Shown here piece by piece: positions 35,301 through 42,716 of a stretch of 64,000 bases of DNA. The stretch covers positions 62,001-126,000 of the forward strand of contig SOIM01000025.1 in the NCBI GenBank assembly GCA_004377185.1, given 5' to 3'. Source of the DNA: Methanomassiliicoccales archaeon (GTDB taxonomy: Archaea; Thermoplasmatota; Thermoplasmata; RBG-16-68-12; SOIM01). Under the pieces are notes generated by a model. The model saw nothing but the letters and a program-made list of their open reading frames with translations, ran no database searches and was not told the origin of the DNA. Position 1 is the stretch's first letter. Each line of letters starts with the position of its first letter. The translations under genes were made by a program, and so were the position numbers.

Positions 35301-37490
35301 GGCAATGTACAGTCCATAACTAAGACCTGCAGTGGCATTCGGGTTGAAGAGATTGTTGGTGATTGTTATGTTCGTGTTTCTGAAGAAGATATTCCAACCC
35401 GTGGTGAAGTAGATTCCATATCCTCCCGCCATATTGCTGTACACGTTATTGTCCGCGCTAAATACGAGCTCGCTGAACTCCATAGCAGATCCATACCACA
35501 GCTGGTCGAAGAACAGTCCAGAATGCGTCATGCCCCTTCCGTCGTAGTAATTGTTGCTGTAATCTACCGAGACGTGGCGTATTCTGTACACATCGAGATT
35601 GAAACCGTACCTCGTCATGCCATACAACTGGTTGCCATTCATGGTGAGACTCAGGTGACTATCAAGAGAATACTCTGAGTAGATGGTGTTGACATAGACG
35701 CCATATTCATAATCCAAGTCCGTGTCCACGAAGACATTGCCGTTGAAATCTATGTTTGCGAACCTGAACCAGAATATATTGCCTAGATAGACCCCAGCCT
35801 GGTCCAATTCACCGAACTCGTTCCAGTTGAACTCCATCGTGAGGTTGCACCAGGAAATCGAATCTCCACCTATAGAGGATGCGAAGTATACGCCATAATC
35901 TCTGGCCTCTCTTCCCCAGAAGTGGTTGCCGTTGATCAAAATGATGGTCTCGTCGAAGGACTGGATCCAACTTCCAAAGTGAACGCCATATTCGCCCAAA
36001 TCCGAGTCCAGCCAGTTGTTAGTGAAGCTGAAGAGCAAGTTGTGGCCCGAACCACCCGTCGTCTCAAGGGCGCCCGTGAATAATATTGCCTGGTAGGACA
36101 TGTTGAAGTCATTGTTGTCAATCGTTATCGTGATGGGGCTGAAAGCAACTCCGGGCTGATGTATAGCCGGGCCAGCATTCGCATTGAAGATGCTGTTTAC
36201 CACATTCAGCATGAGATCGCCGCTGTTCACATATCCTACGTCTATACCGTTAGCACCATTGGCGAAGAAAACGCAGGTGTTGAAATCGATGGATAAAGTC
36301 CCAGGTTGCGCTCCGCTGATGTAGACACCGTTCCATATATTGCCCGAAAAGCTGGAGCCAACGGCATTGAAAGCAAGCGCGTTGCCCGGAGCTGTCAACG
36401 GAAGGTAGACGCCATGACCACCGTTGAAGATTCCGTTTCTATCGATTGGTGTACCCATTATGCTCACACGCATATCGCCGACAAAGATTTGACCCACGTT
36501 AACGCCGCTCAAACCATTAGATAAGACAAAGCTCTGGTCCAAGATTATTGATAGGGCTCCCGACCCTCCAGCGCCGACTGCGTCAATGTAAATGCCATCG
36601 CCGAACTGGCTACCATCCAGATGAGAGTTAAAGATGTTGAGATTCACAAGTCCGTTGTTTACCGGACCGACATAGATATTGGTGCCCATATTGCCGGATA
36701 TGTCAGAACCCCTGACATCTATCGCAACGTCACCAACGTTGACCCAATCCACATAGACACCTTCACGACGGTTACTTACGATAAAGCTGTCCGAAACGTC
36801 AAGGATGATGTTCTTGCCCCCCATTGGTCCAAAGTTCACACCGCTCCCACCGTTGTTGTAGATGGTGGTCCCACCAATTATCGAGAGGAAGTAACCCGCA
36901 GCTGCTGAATCCTCAACGTACACACCGTGTAGGCTGTTATTGGCGATGTAGCACCCATTCAGAGTCAAGCTTGAGAGCGGGCTGTCCCAATAGATCCCAT
37001 GGGCCAAGCCGTACTCCACAGTGGTTCGATCCATTTTTATGCTACTGGTCGAGATGCGCAGACCTTGGCTGCTCAATGGGTCATTCCAGCCGGCAAATGT
37101 CACCTTGGAATCAAAGAACGAGACTGTGCTTCCCTGGTCGAGCCAGAAGTCATAGGTAAACCCGAACAAAGAGGTTATGTTAGAGTTGATGAAGGTGAGC
37201 GTTCCTCCACTCTCCACCCGGAATTCCCATTGACCGTGAAACATAGAAAACATATACACTTCGGTGTTCAATATTGTCAAATCGCCACCAGGGGCCACTA
37301 TGATGTCTTCCGACCATACTGTGGGCGCGACCCAGGTCTCGACTCCGACGACCGTGTAGGCCTCGGCCGGCTCTGAGCTGATCATCATCAGAGCCATCAG
37401 TGCAATCAGTCCAAATACGGCCATGAAGGCTATCCGTCTGAATGGTCTCCTCACAACCGTCTCACATTCATTTTCATTTTCTTCGCTCAT
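29364..37490 (-). CDS. Giant surface protein: beta-helix repeats, calcium-binding TSP3 repeats, C-terminal membrane anchor
   Basis: 2,708 residues. An N-terminal hydrophobic segment (IAFMAVFGLIALMALMMI) acts as signal or anchor. Most of the protein is right-handed parallel beta-helix type: countless short N-N-x-F and G-I/V-Y-F turns. About seven copies of a 131-residue super-repeat occupy the middle. Near the C-terminus come thrombospondin type 3-like calcium repeats (DTDGDGIGDNADIDDDNDG and similar), a membrane helix (LTPVAVIIIGIIMLLMLWFL) followed by RKRR, and an acidic cytoplasmic tail rich in Glu. This fits a cell-surface stalk, adhesin or polysaccharide-binding protein; the function is unknown. 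Confidence 0.9.
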   Translation of the reverse strand: MSEENENECETVVRRPFRRIAFMAVFGLIALMALMMISSEPAEAYTVVGVETWVAPTVWSEDIIVAPGGDLTILNTEVYMFSMFHGQWEFRVESGGTLTFINSNITSLFGFTYDFWLDQGSTVSFFDSKVTFAGWNDPLSSQGLRISTSSIKMDRTTVEYGLAHGIYWDSPLSSLTLNGCYIANNSLHGVYVEDSAAAGYFLSIIGGTTIYNNGGSGVNFGPMGGKNIILDVSDSFIVSNRREGVYVDWVNVGDVAIDVRGSDISGNMGTNIYVGPVNNGLVNLNIFNSHLDGSQFGDGIYIDAVGAGGSGALSIILDQSFVLSNGLSGVNVGQIFVGDMRVSIMGTPIDRNGIFNGGHGVYLPLTAPGNALAFNAVGSSFSGNIWNGVYISGAQPGTLSIDFNTCVFFANGANGIDVGYVNSGDLMLNVVNSIFNANAGPAIHQPGVAFSPITITIDNNDFNMSYQAILFTGALETTGGSGHNLLFSFTNNWLDSDLGEYGVHFGSWIQSFDETIILINGNHFWGREARDYGVYFASSIGGDSISWCNLTMEFNWNEFGELDQAGVYLGNIFWFRFANIDFNGNVFVDTDLDYEYGVYVNTIYSEYSLDSHLSLTMNGNQLYGMTRYGFNLDVYRIRHVSVDYSNNYYDGRGMTHSGLFFDQLWYGSAMEFSELVFSADNNVYSNMAGGYGIYFTTGWNIFFRNTNITITNNLFNPNATAGLSYGLYIANDIIYSSTNGTGSFSLTVDNNEFVSLQNDGVRLANSLHGYADVYLVYTNNLFENQNNIWMDYGVYHTSPIYYDDLDIPSSFTTVIQGNDFYDLNNDGVTFATRIFDFRDVSIIIERNNFVNRVSNYMDHAVYFNNGIRYGTDSYDSSYYVSIRENTIRDLNSHGIYFGSADATYGFRHVDIQIHDNVIENVMSASYIGYGIHWYYEIFYNTNVYGSSFNLDITGNDFRDLANDAIAFKNFYGYDSRYFSNASVNIQDNNFINTMSNDMDYGLYLRTIYFLNTNFDNSIDIVIINNTFDSLNNYGVYFYSGTGYDFEGYRNAQVTIQDNWFMNNLGNWMDYGVYLQGFEQGNDAFDNTFTLTLTDNTFSDITQYGVYLEGQIYFYRHTDIFILDNIFTDRYNNFDRGVYFSSSIHYTTSYDSMLRLYILRNQFFDLNNYAISFNSNIYNFRNASIAVRDNWFLNTVSNYMDYGVYMQSVYYGNDSYDNYFDLDIANNRFENLTVYGFRISSIYYYRTVYLDIFDNYASDIYNNFDQAIYFNGAIYHSTAYDGNFFFTCVGNTFKDLMYRGIYFSSDVRDFRNYLLTINNNDFINTIGNSMDDGLYFQGIFYHSFDYDSSFQMDITNNNFENLSYSGIRIQNRIYSRHVTINVLDNIFSDIYNGFDHGLYFPGSFFYTTDYDADFTFTCQRNTFQDLRSRGIYFSGNIYNFRSTTITVDNNDFISTGSNLMDDGIYFQNIYYADYDVEAYLHFNITNNNFENLTYAGVRINGEIYNFRHMYVNILNNYFSDIYGSTDRGVHFSGEIYIESADVDSELYVNFIDNEVRNLHSQGYGMYFSSTYNYRSVTILVDNNDIISTQSGRTGYGVYFNGFYYDDESYDTYFDLDLTNNNFENLTYRGFTLNQVGNYRHMTVDIFNNYFSDVYSGTDYGIYSDGFYVDSTDYYSEACLTMTNNEFRDFYYWGTGAYFSGFGNYYLTVVTIDHNNFISTSSNTFGYGVYTEYFGFDDEMYDTHLFYNATFNVMENLNGEGFTIYEINGIRHVYIDFLDNTFTDVYNSFDYGIYFGENTIYYTTDYDSDLRITIARNVFRDLSNRGVYFDGDIYDFRSVWITINNNDFINTISNWMDYGVYLYEIYYNTAHHDSYFYFDINNNTFQNLSNYGIRISQIYDIRHVDIDIHYNDFSDIYGSFNHGIYFVNDIYYTTSYQGTFDLLVNNNNFNDLTSYAVRFNEISEFQNTDIVVRYNDFSRSGYGFYISGGVDYAYDWYFLFERNNGDNMDDYMLYLGGTSYGEWGFSQAQIHVRYNTMSSSWNGFYIGSMYYYDLSPWILIELNDLLDMYNGYGIELGWFNEDPNAYFTIRDNMITGNMWAAIYLSGCEDMAFTLDILNNNIYGAQNAIYLEEPVYGDNMYTVGTINIVQNDVRDLTGFGIYINEVYYGLMDLNVDNNVFRGDPVAYYGVTFFYFEYADWNSMSNIDFTNNAFQDGFYGFYFYESWGGMITLNIDNTFVTNTFYTFYFEYPVDYSSDVLNVKIKKSTFTDSQISFFHMSNPGNGLFIVEMVDCHVLNYGSLGGFGFYMGDNDGAYIQIDVYSTEFVGSSSRLGDAFAGDGQILINFWYIDGITSGVANGWNQRIQVLWDVDVSVYVGQDFSQPAGPGIVVYVNDQYGYQSFYTTTSAGGTVTGQTVAGVLITYAGQPFSGQAVHTFYAIQGPYSGSAIGTFNANGSITILLPGDNDGDGLHDGIDIDDDNDGIIDMYDDFPFDDTESRDTDGDGIGDNADIDDDNDGVPDTFDAFPDNPMEWADTDGDGIGDNTDLDIDGDGILNMFDVTPYNNTGIQDSDGDGVVDSIDAFPYNPSEWGDNDGDGIGDNADLDDDNDGLPDVFDLYPLDASKTESRTETSVDVDIAESADILTPVAVIIIGIIMLLMLWFLLGRKRRGEEEEVAPKPLSFTEEESIEEPESEPEMEEGTEPDEELEDLKY
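31640..34290 (-). repeat. About seven tandem 393-bp super-repeats within the giant gene
   Basis: The phrase FSDIYxxFDxGIYF (or variants FTDVY, FTDRY, ASDIY) recurs at about 31.76, 32.15, 32.55, 32.94, 33.34, 33.73 and 34.12 kb, a spacing of 393 bp or 131 residues. Each unit contains four sub-repeats of about 33 residues with their own phrases: FxDLxxRGIYFxGxIYxFR, NNNDFINTxSNxMDYGVY, NNxFENLTYxGxRI and FRHMYVNILNN. Copies have diverged, so it is an old expansion. Confidence 0.85.
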
Positions 37491-37513
37491 ATTATCATTC
37501 TCCTCTTAGGCAT

Positions 37514-37526
37514 CATTATATATGCA
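37514..37526 (-). promoter_or_regulatory. TATA box for the giant surface-protein gene
   Basis: TGCATATATAATG on the minus strand, centred about 29 bp before the ATG at 37490. The spacing suggests a leaderless or very short leader, although an SD-like AGAGGAGA also precedes the ATG. Confidence 0.65.
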
Positions 37527-37641
37527 TCCGTATCGAGCTTTCCGCACGACCTCCTCCCGAGGTTCCCAGTTAAAAGCTTGAGATTGCCAAAAACCAATCG
37601 CTTATTTAACGGTTTTCATTTTGCTATCGTGGTGAAGAAAT

Positions 37642-37650
37642 CTTAAATAC
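37642..37650 (+). promoter_or_regulatory. TATA box for the isopentenyl phosphate kinase operon
   Basis: CTTAAATAC lies about 34-42 bp before the ATG at 37684. A ribosome site (GGAAGGACTGG) is just before the start. Divergent from the promoter of the giant surface gene. Confidence 0.6.
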
Positions 37651-37683
37651 ACACGCCCTTTTTGGACACGGGAAGGACTGGTA

Positions 37684-38487
37684 ATGATTCTGGTCAAGCT
37701 GGGTGGAAGCGTCATAACCAACAAGGAGACGATCAAGGACGAGAAGGGCAAGAAGATATTCTATCGGGCCAGAACGGACCGGCTGATGGGAGAGCTCAAA
37801 TCGACCAATGAGGAGTTCATACTGGTCCACGGAGCGGGTTCCTTCGGGCACCCCTTATCCAAGAGATTCGAACTGCGAGAGGGATATGTGTCCGATAGGC
37901 AGATCCCAATCGTAGCAAAAGTCCAAGAAGATGTCAGGACGCTGAACCTTGATGTAATTCAGACCATGAGGGAGAAGAATCTAGCTGCCGTTTCCCTGCC
38001 GCCAAGCCTTCTTGTCAAGCTGGATGGAGGGAAGTCAAAGAAAATCAGTATGGAGCCGTTCAGACACTACCTTGAACTGGGTACCGTCCCGGTGACCTTT
38101 GGGGACGTGGTTCCAGACATATCAAGAAGGTTCGGGATATGTTCGGGCGATGACCTCATGCTTCACCTGGCTAGGGAATTCAAACCCAGAATCGCCATCT
38201 TCGTGACGAAAGTGGACGGAATCTACACCAAAGACCCAAGAGAGAAGACAGGTTCACCTGCGAAATTCATAACCGAAATAAACGAGAAGACCATAAGGCT
38301 CATCAAAGAGCCAAGGGATAACGTTCCTGACGTAACGGGAAGAATGAAGAGAAAAGCCAAGATGATGCTCACCATAGCCAAAGAAGGTGTTGACTGCATC
38401 GTCCTGAACGGACTGAAGAGGAACGGACTTGGAAGAGCGATCAAAGGCGAGAAGGTCAAATGCACGATAGCGAGGAGGAGGAAATGA
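37684..38487 (+). CDS. ipk: Isopentenyl phosphate kinase
   Basis: Phosphorylates isopentenyl phosphate to IPP in the archaeal mevalonate pathway. 267 residues of the amino-acid-kinase fold: MILVKLGGSVIT, the diagnostic HGAGSFGHPL with its phosphate-binding histidine, SGDDLMLHLA, TKVDGIYT and DVTGRMKRKA. It overlaps the IPP isomerase gene by 4 bp (ATGA). Together with the decarboxylase-family gene at 20.3 kb it covers the alternative route via isopentenyl phosphate. Confidence 0.95.
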   Translation: MILVKLGGSVITNKETIKDEKGKKIFYRARTDRLMGELKSTNEEFILVHGAGSFGHPLSKRFELREGYVSDRQIPIVAKVQEDVRTLNLDVIQTMREKNLAAVSLPPSLLVKLDGGKSKKISMEPFRHYLELGTVPVTFGDVVPDISRRFGICSGDDLMLHLAREFKPRIAIFVTKVDGIYTKDPREKTGSPAKFITEINEKTIRLIKEPRDNVPDVTGRMKRKAKMMLTIAKEGVDCIVLNGLKRNGLGRAIKGEKVKCTIARRRK

Positions 38488-39542
38488 CCGGGAACAGGAA
38501 GAAGGAGCACCTTGATATCTGCCTGAACGAGGACGTATCCGCGGAACACAACTACTGGGATGACGTCAAACTGATTCACAGGGCGCTTCCAGAGGTCGAC
38601 ATGGAAGAGATCGATACCAGCACGATCATTTTCGGGAAGCAGCTGGCCGCGCCCATAATCATATCTGCCATGACCGGGGGTTACAGGGAGGCGGAAAGCA
38701 TAAACAAGAACCTGGCGGAGGCGGCAGGTGAGCTTGGTATCGGTATGGGCGTGGGAAGTCAGAGGCAAGCGATCGAGGACAGCTCGTTAGAGAGCACATA
38801 TTCTGTAGTGAAAGACTTCGACATCCCTCTTGTTATAGCGAACCTCGGTGCCCCACAGTTCATTCCGCAGGGAGAGAAGGACCCCTTTACCGTGGAGGAC
38901 GCGAGAAGGGCAATGGAGATGATCGATGCTGACATCCTTGCGATTCACCTGAACTTCCTGCAGGAGGTCGTACAACCCGAGGGCGACATGAAGGCCAGAG
39001 GGTGCCTGGAGGAGATCCAGAAACTGGCGAGATTCCTTCCAATCATAGTCAAGGAAACAGGCGCCGGCATATCGAGAGGAACGGCAATGGTCTTGAGGAC
39101 CAGCAAGATAAAGGGCCTGGATGTGGGCGGCCTGGGCGGAACAAGTTTCTCGGCCGTGGAACATTTCAGGGCGAAGAATGAGAAGAACAGCGGGAAGGAG
39201 AGGCTTGGTAGGACCTTCTGGAATTGGGGCGTTCCAACTCCTGTGTCCCTGATGGTCGCAAACATAGGACTGCCGATGATCGCTACTGGAGGAATAAGGA
39301 ACGGTCTGGATGCGGCAAGAGCCTTGTCGTTGGGGGCGTCCAGTGCCGGCATGGCCTCGAAACTCCTACCCTTTGCAAAGGAATCCTCCCAGGCGGTGGT
39401 CGAGGAGTTGAGACTCATCATCAGCGAGGTGAAGGCGGCCATGTTCTTGACAGGTTCAAAGACAATACGCGAACTTGAGGAGGCCAACTGCGTAGTTGTC
39501 GGAGGGACAGCAGAGTGGATCTCGGGTCTGGAGATGCGATAA
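38484..39542 (+). CDS. fni: Type 2 isopentenyl-diphosphate isomerase (FMN)
   Basis: Converts IPP to DMAPP. 352 residues starting at ATG 38484 after GAGGAGGAA. Family motifs: RKKEHLDIC, ISAMTGG (the Thr-Gly-Gly turn), GVGSQR, NLGAPQF, HLNFLQE, VKETGAGIS, and the FMN phosphate site ATGGIRNG. TIM-barrel of normal length. Overlaps ipk by 4 bp. The prenyl synthase that would be expected next is only a fragment. Confidence 0.95.
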   Translation: MTGNRKKEHLDICLNEDVSAEHNYWDDVKLIHRALPEVDMEEIDTSTIIFGKQLAAPIIISAMTGGYREAESINKNLAEAAGELGIGMGVGSQRQAIEDSSLESTYSVVKDFDIPLVIANLGAPQFIPQGEKDPFTVEDARRAMEMIDADILAIHLNFLQEVVQPEGDMKARGCLEEIQKLARFLPIIVKETGAGISRGTAMVLRTSKIKGLDVGGLGGTSFSAVEHFRAKNEKNSGKERLGRTFWNWGVPTPVSLMVANIGLPMIATGGIRNGLDAARALSLGASSAGMASKLLPFAKESSQAVVEELRLIISEVKAAMFLTGSKTIRELEEANCVVVGGTAEWISGLEMR

Positions 39543-39552
39543 GGCGGTCGTG

Positions 39553-39861
39553 ATGAACATGGAGGAGTTCCAGGAGTATCTTGATGAGAAATCAGACTTC
39601 ATCGACAAGGAGATCGAGAGGTTCGTCCAGGAGGACGAGAAGGTTGAGAATCTCCATGAGGGTATGATCTATTCCCTGGGACTGGATACGTCCGACAGGA
39701 AGATAAGAGGAAGGAGAGTCAGACCGGTGCTCGCTTTTTGCGATATGTGCAAGTCTCGGGGAAGGGGCAAGAAAATGAGGTTCCTTTGTTGCGTAAAACA
39801 TCCCGGGCATAGATACAATTACCGAGTTGGTCTCATCATCAAGAAACCTGGTCCCAATTGA
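39553..39861 (+). pseudogene. Truncated N-terminal fragment of a prenyl (geranylgeranyl) diphosphate synthase
   Basis: 102 codons starting 10 bp after the isomerase stop, with a ribosome site AAGGCGG. The sequence MEEFQEYLDEKSDFIDKEIE, LHEGMIYSLGL and RGRRVRPVLAF matches the start of polyprenyl synthases up to the helix with the RxRP motif. After about 39760 the similarity ends; neither catalytic DDxxD motif is present in any frame. It stops at 39861. Position directly after ipk-fni suggests it was the original synthase. Confidence 0.7.
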
Positions 39862-39995
39862 CCTCTGAGAGCAAACCAAATGTCATCTTATCCGCAGTTG
39901 TCAGATTTTCAGATTTCGAGACTTTCAAGATAAGATAGTTCCGGTTTTCGAACGAAACGCAACCTTAGGATTTTCCAATTCCTTACTTCCTTCAA

Positions 39996-40250
39996 ATGAA
40001 GCATTCTGTTATGTCAACCATGAAGGAGAAACGTGTGCTGAGGCGACACTATGGAAAAAGAAAGATAGAAAACGTCAAACGAGAACAGTTCGAATTATTC
40101 ACTAGAGACGGTAAAGTGTACTTCAAGAACGATAAGAATCAGATTCATAGAGTAATCATCGATTCAGTGGAGATTGACAATATCCTGTATCCTTCGAAAC
40201 CAATGAAAGGCAGCGACCCAAATGATGGCATGGGGGGAGGAACAGACTGA
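39996..40250 (+). CDS. Small basic hypothetical protein
   Basis: 84 residues, lysine/arginine-rich at the N-terminus (KEKRVLRRHYGKRKIENVKRE), then a beta-like segment (FTRDGKVYFKNDKNQIHRV) and a glycine-rich end. ATG 39996 or an internal ATG (MSTMKEK) could be the start. Not recognised. It lies in the insert between the broken and the intact prenyl synthases, and is AT-richer than the flanks. Confidence 0.5.
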   Translation: MKHSVMSTMKEKRVLRRHYGKRKIENVKREQFELFTRDGKVYFKNDKNQIHRVIIDSVEIDNILYPSKPMKGSDPNDGMGGGTD

Positions 40251-40401
40251 GTATAATTCGGCCCCACCCTTAGTGTAATTCACCGAAACGAACATCCGAA
40301 AGGTTCGCGGACTTCAACGAGCGAAAGCAGACTGCGGCTCTCATGAACCCTATCGAGAAAAGTTATTAATGTCACTGCGACACTTCGGTAATAGAGAGCG
40401 T

Positions 40402-41556
40402 ATGGTTTCCCGCAGGAAATCCAGTGGTCAGAAGGTTTGGCGCCAGTTTTGGCGAGAACTCAAGGCACCCCGCCCAGCAAAAGACCTCTTTACCTTCGCG
40501 TGGAGTGCCAAAGAATTGGCAAAAATATGGTATGCCTACTTGGGAACCTACTCAGGTAAGATTGTCAGTTATCCTCAGGTTCGATGTTGGGCATATTCAG
40601 TCCTGTTGAGCTCCCACTACGCGTGGAGGTATCTCCTTCCGAGACACACCAGCGTACATCCAGAGAAGGTAAAATCTAGTTTTGGTGCTTATTTGCCCAA
40701 GGACATACTCAATCTTCTTCAGGACAACATAGATTTACATTTCGTGGAGAGACAGGTGAAAAATGTTTTCCACGATGCTGGACCCCTTTCACGAGCTTTT
40801 CCCCTCCTATATGGTGATACCGGCCGTGGAAAGATGAGCCTCAAGGCGGTTCCGATATCCCCGGAGCTTTTGATCATGGAAATCAAGTATCTTCAACAAC
40901 AAGAAACCCCGGACATTGTTAGAGACAGGGGAGTGAGCGAGAAAGCTTCCAAACTCGCCAAATACTTCCATTCGAAAATCCGTGTAAAGGAGATTACGGG
41001 AGAGAGAGAAATGGCTCGCACGGAGTTTTTCGACCGCCATGTTATGAGACCCGCGCTTTCGAAGTTGGTCAGCGGCATTCTCTCGAAACATAACGGTCTC
41101 GATTTCATTAGATTCCAACTTGACCGAACCGAACACATGCTCATTCTTACACATCGGGCAAGTTGGTTGCCACCATTGTATGACAAAGTTGAGCGGGCAC
41201 TTAGAGAGAAAACACTAGTCAAGTTGACTATTGGCCACACAGAGCAATTGAATTATGCTGGGAACAAACATCGAAAGGATGCTGTCGAGAACCTTACAAT
41301 GAATTTCCCAAACCAAGTTGAAATCATCGAATTGAAGGATAGTCAGCTGTCCTCGAGTAGGTACATAGTCACTGACGATATCCTAATGAAGGTTGACAAA
41401 GCAAGTGGTGAGTCACGGAGCAGGATGGCCGTTGAAGAAACCTATTTCTATCGAAACTTCGTACCCAAGCAGAAGACTTGGCCTGAAATCATCAAGTTCT
41501 TCAAATCTCTCGTGGGTGATGATGCCTATGAGGAGGCTATGGAATGGAAACGATAG
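40402..41556 (+). CDS. Hypothetical protein, possibly PLD-fold-like C-terminal half
   Basis: 384 residues from ATG 40402. An earlier ATG at 40369 overlaps the TATA-like GTTATTAATG near 40358-40371, so it is rejected. The N-terminal half is basic and aromatic (KVWRQFWRELKAPRP). The C-terminal half has FIRFQLDRTEHMLILTHRAS, LREKTLVKLTIGHTEQ and SSSRYIVTDDILMKVD. Their spacing resembles a phospholipase-D/HKD fold without clear catalytic HKD motifs. Function unknown. Its 3' end overlaps the prenyl synthase by 13 bp, so they are coupled. AT-rich relative to the ipk-fni genes. Confidence 0.6.
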   Translation: MVSRRKSSGQKVWRQFWRELKAPRPAKDLFTFAWSAKELAKIWYAYLGTYSGKIVSYPQVRCWAYSVLLSSHYAWRYLLPRHTSVHPEKVKSSFGAYLPKDILNLLQDNIDLHFVERQVKNVFHDAGPLSRAFPLLYGDTGRGKMSLKAVPISPELLIMEIKYLQQQETPDIVRDRGVSEKASKLAKYFHSKIRVKEITGEREMARTEFFDRHVMRPALSKLVSGILSKHNGLDFIRFQLDRTEHMLILTHRASWLPPLYDKVERALREKTLVKLTIGHTEQLNYAGNKHRKDAVENLTMNFPNQVEIIELKDSQLSSSRYIVTDDILMKVDKASGESRSRMAVEETYFYRNFVPKQKTWPEIIKFFKSLVGDDAYEEAMEWKR

Positions 41557-42632
41557 GACTTGACCAGACTCAGAAGGAGATGTTAGAAGACATTAGAGAG
41601 AAAGTGAACAAAGAACTCGGAGACTATCTGGCACTCAAGATAGAGGAGTTTGACCACATTCATCCAATGGCAAGAAATCTGGCGAATCGCTTGTCCCAGT
41701 ATGTCTTGAGAGGTGGGAAAAGGATTAGGCCAACTCTTGTTGTCTTGGGACATATCGCCTCAGGAGGTGAGTTAGGCCGAGAAATACTGCGAGCTTCGTT
41801 GTCCATGGAACTCATGCAGGGATTTCTCCTAATTGAAGATGACGTGATGGACCAAGCTTCTTTACGACGCGGAGGTCCCACAATTCATAAGACGTTCACG
41901 GATGATCATAACAAAGCCAATCTCAAGGGGCCTTCTGCCAGATTTGGGGAAAACGTAGCGATAACTGGTGGACTTATAGTTGGCTACTGGGGCGTGGAGT
42001 GTCTCACATCCGCGGGATTTCCGCCGAATCCTACTCTGGAAGCTGTGATGCTCTACTCAGAGACTGTCGAGGCAACTGGCATTGGTCAGCTATTTGATTT
42101 GACATTCGGTGTTTCCCACACATCCTCAGTTGAAGATGTGTTGCTGATACAAGAATACAAGACGTCTCTGTATACCATAGCCAACCCGCTACGCATGGGA
42201 GCGATGCTGGGAGAGGCTCCCGGCGAACTCCTCGAAGGATTTCGAAACTTCGGGGTCAACATAGGAATAGCCTTTCAGCTACATGACGATTATCTTGGAT
42301 TGTTTGGCAACGAGAAAATCTTGGGGAAATCTGTCCTATCAGATTTAGCAGAGGGCAAACAAACCGTGCCGATAGTCAAAGCCCTTGAGCTGGCGAGACC
42401 AGGTGACCGCGAATTCATTATCGAGATTTTGGGTAATCCTCAGTTAACAATGGCCGATTTGAGCCGAGTGAGAGATATAGTAGAATCCACGGGTGCTCTT
42501 GCCTACTCTATGGAAATGGAAATGAAATATCTACACAACGGGTTGAGTGTCCTGGAAGAGTTGTCAATTCCTAGGAAAATCAAGAAAGTCCTGACAAGTC
42601 TCGCGAATTACATTGTTTCAAGACACATGTGA
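41544..42632 (+). CDS. Polyprenyl (probably geranylgeranyl) diphosphate synthase
   Basis: 362 residues. RGGKRIRPTLVVLG, the first aspartate motif IEDDVMD followed by RRGGPTIHK, and a second motif LHDDYLGLFG. The second motif reads DDxxG rather than the common DDxxD, a variant seen in a subgroup of short-chain prenyl synthases. The protein is only distantly like the fragment at 39.55 kb and is about 40 residues longer than common archaeal GGPP synthases. It is coupled to the unknown gene upstream by a 13-bp overlap. It likely supplies C20 chains for archaeal lipids. Confidence 0.9.
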   Translation: METIGLDQTQKEMLEDIREKVNKELGDYLALKIEEFDHIHPMARNLANRLSQYVLRGGKRIRPTLVVLGHIASGGELGREILRASLSMELMQGFLLIEDDVMDQASLRRGGPTIHKTFTDDHNKANLKGPSARFGENVAITGGLIVGYWGVECLTSAGFPPNPTLEAVMLYSETVEATGIGQLFDLTFGVSHTSSVEDVLLIQEYKTSLYTIANPLRMGAMLGEAPGELLEGFRNFGVNIGIAFQLHDDYLGLFGNEKILGKSVLSDLAEGKQTVPIVKALELARPGDREFIIEILGNPQLTMADLSRVRDIVESTGALAYSMEMEMKYLHNGLSVLEELSIPRKIKKVLTSLANYIVSRHM

Positions 42633-42716
42633 ATTGGTTGTTCTGCCACTTCTAGAAGGGTAATGCTGACAGTGTGAGCTTGCTCATGTTGAAGACTCAA
42701 GAATACTGTAGACAAC

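Noticed and set aside
30198-36908. Several long plus-strand open frames (for example 30198-31271, 33441-34271) opposite the giant gene
   Set aside because: Low-complexity Val/Asp/His-rich products that mirror the repeats of the minus-strand gene; shadows.
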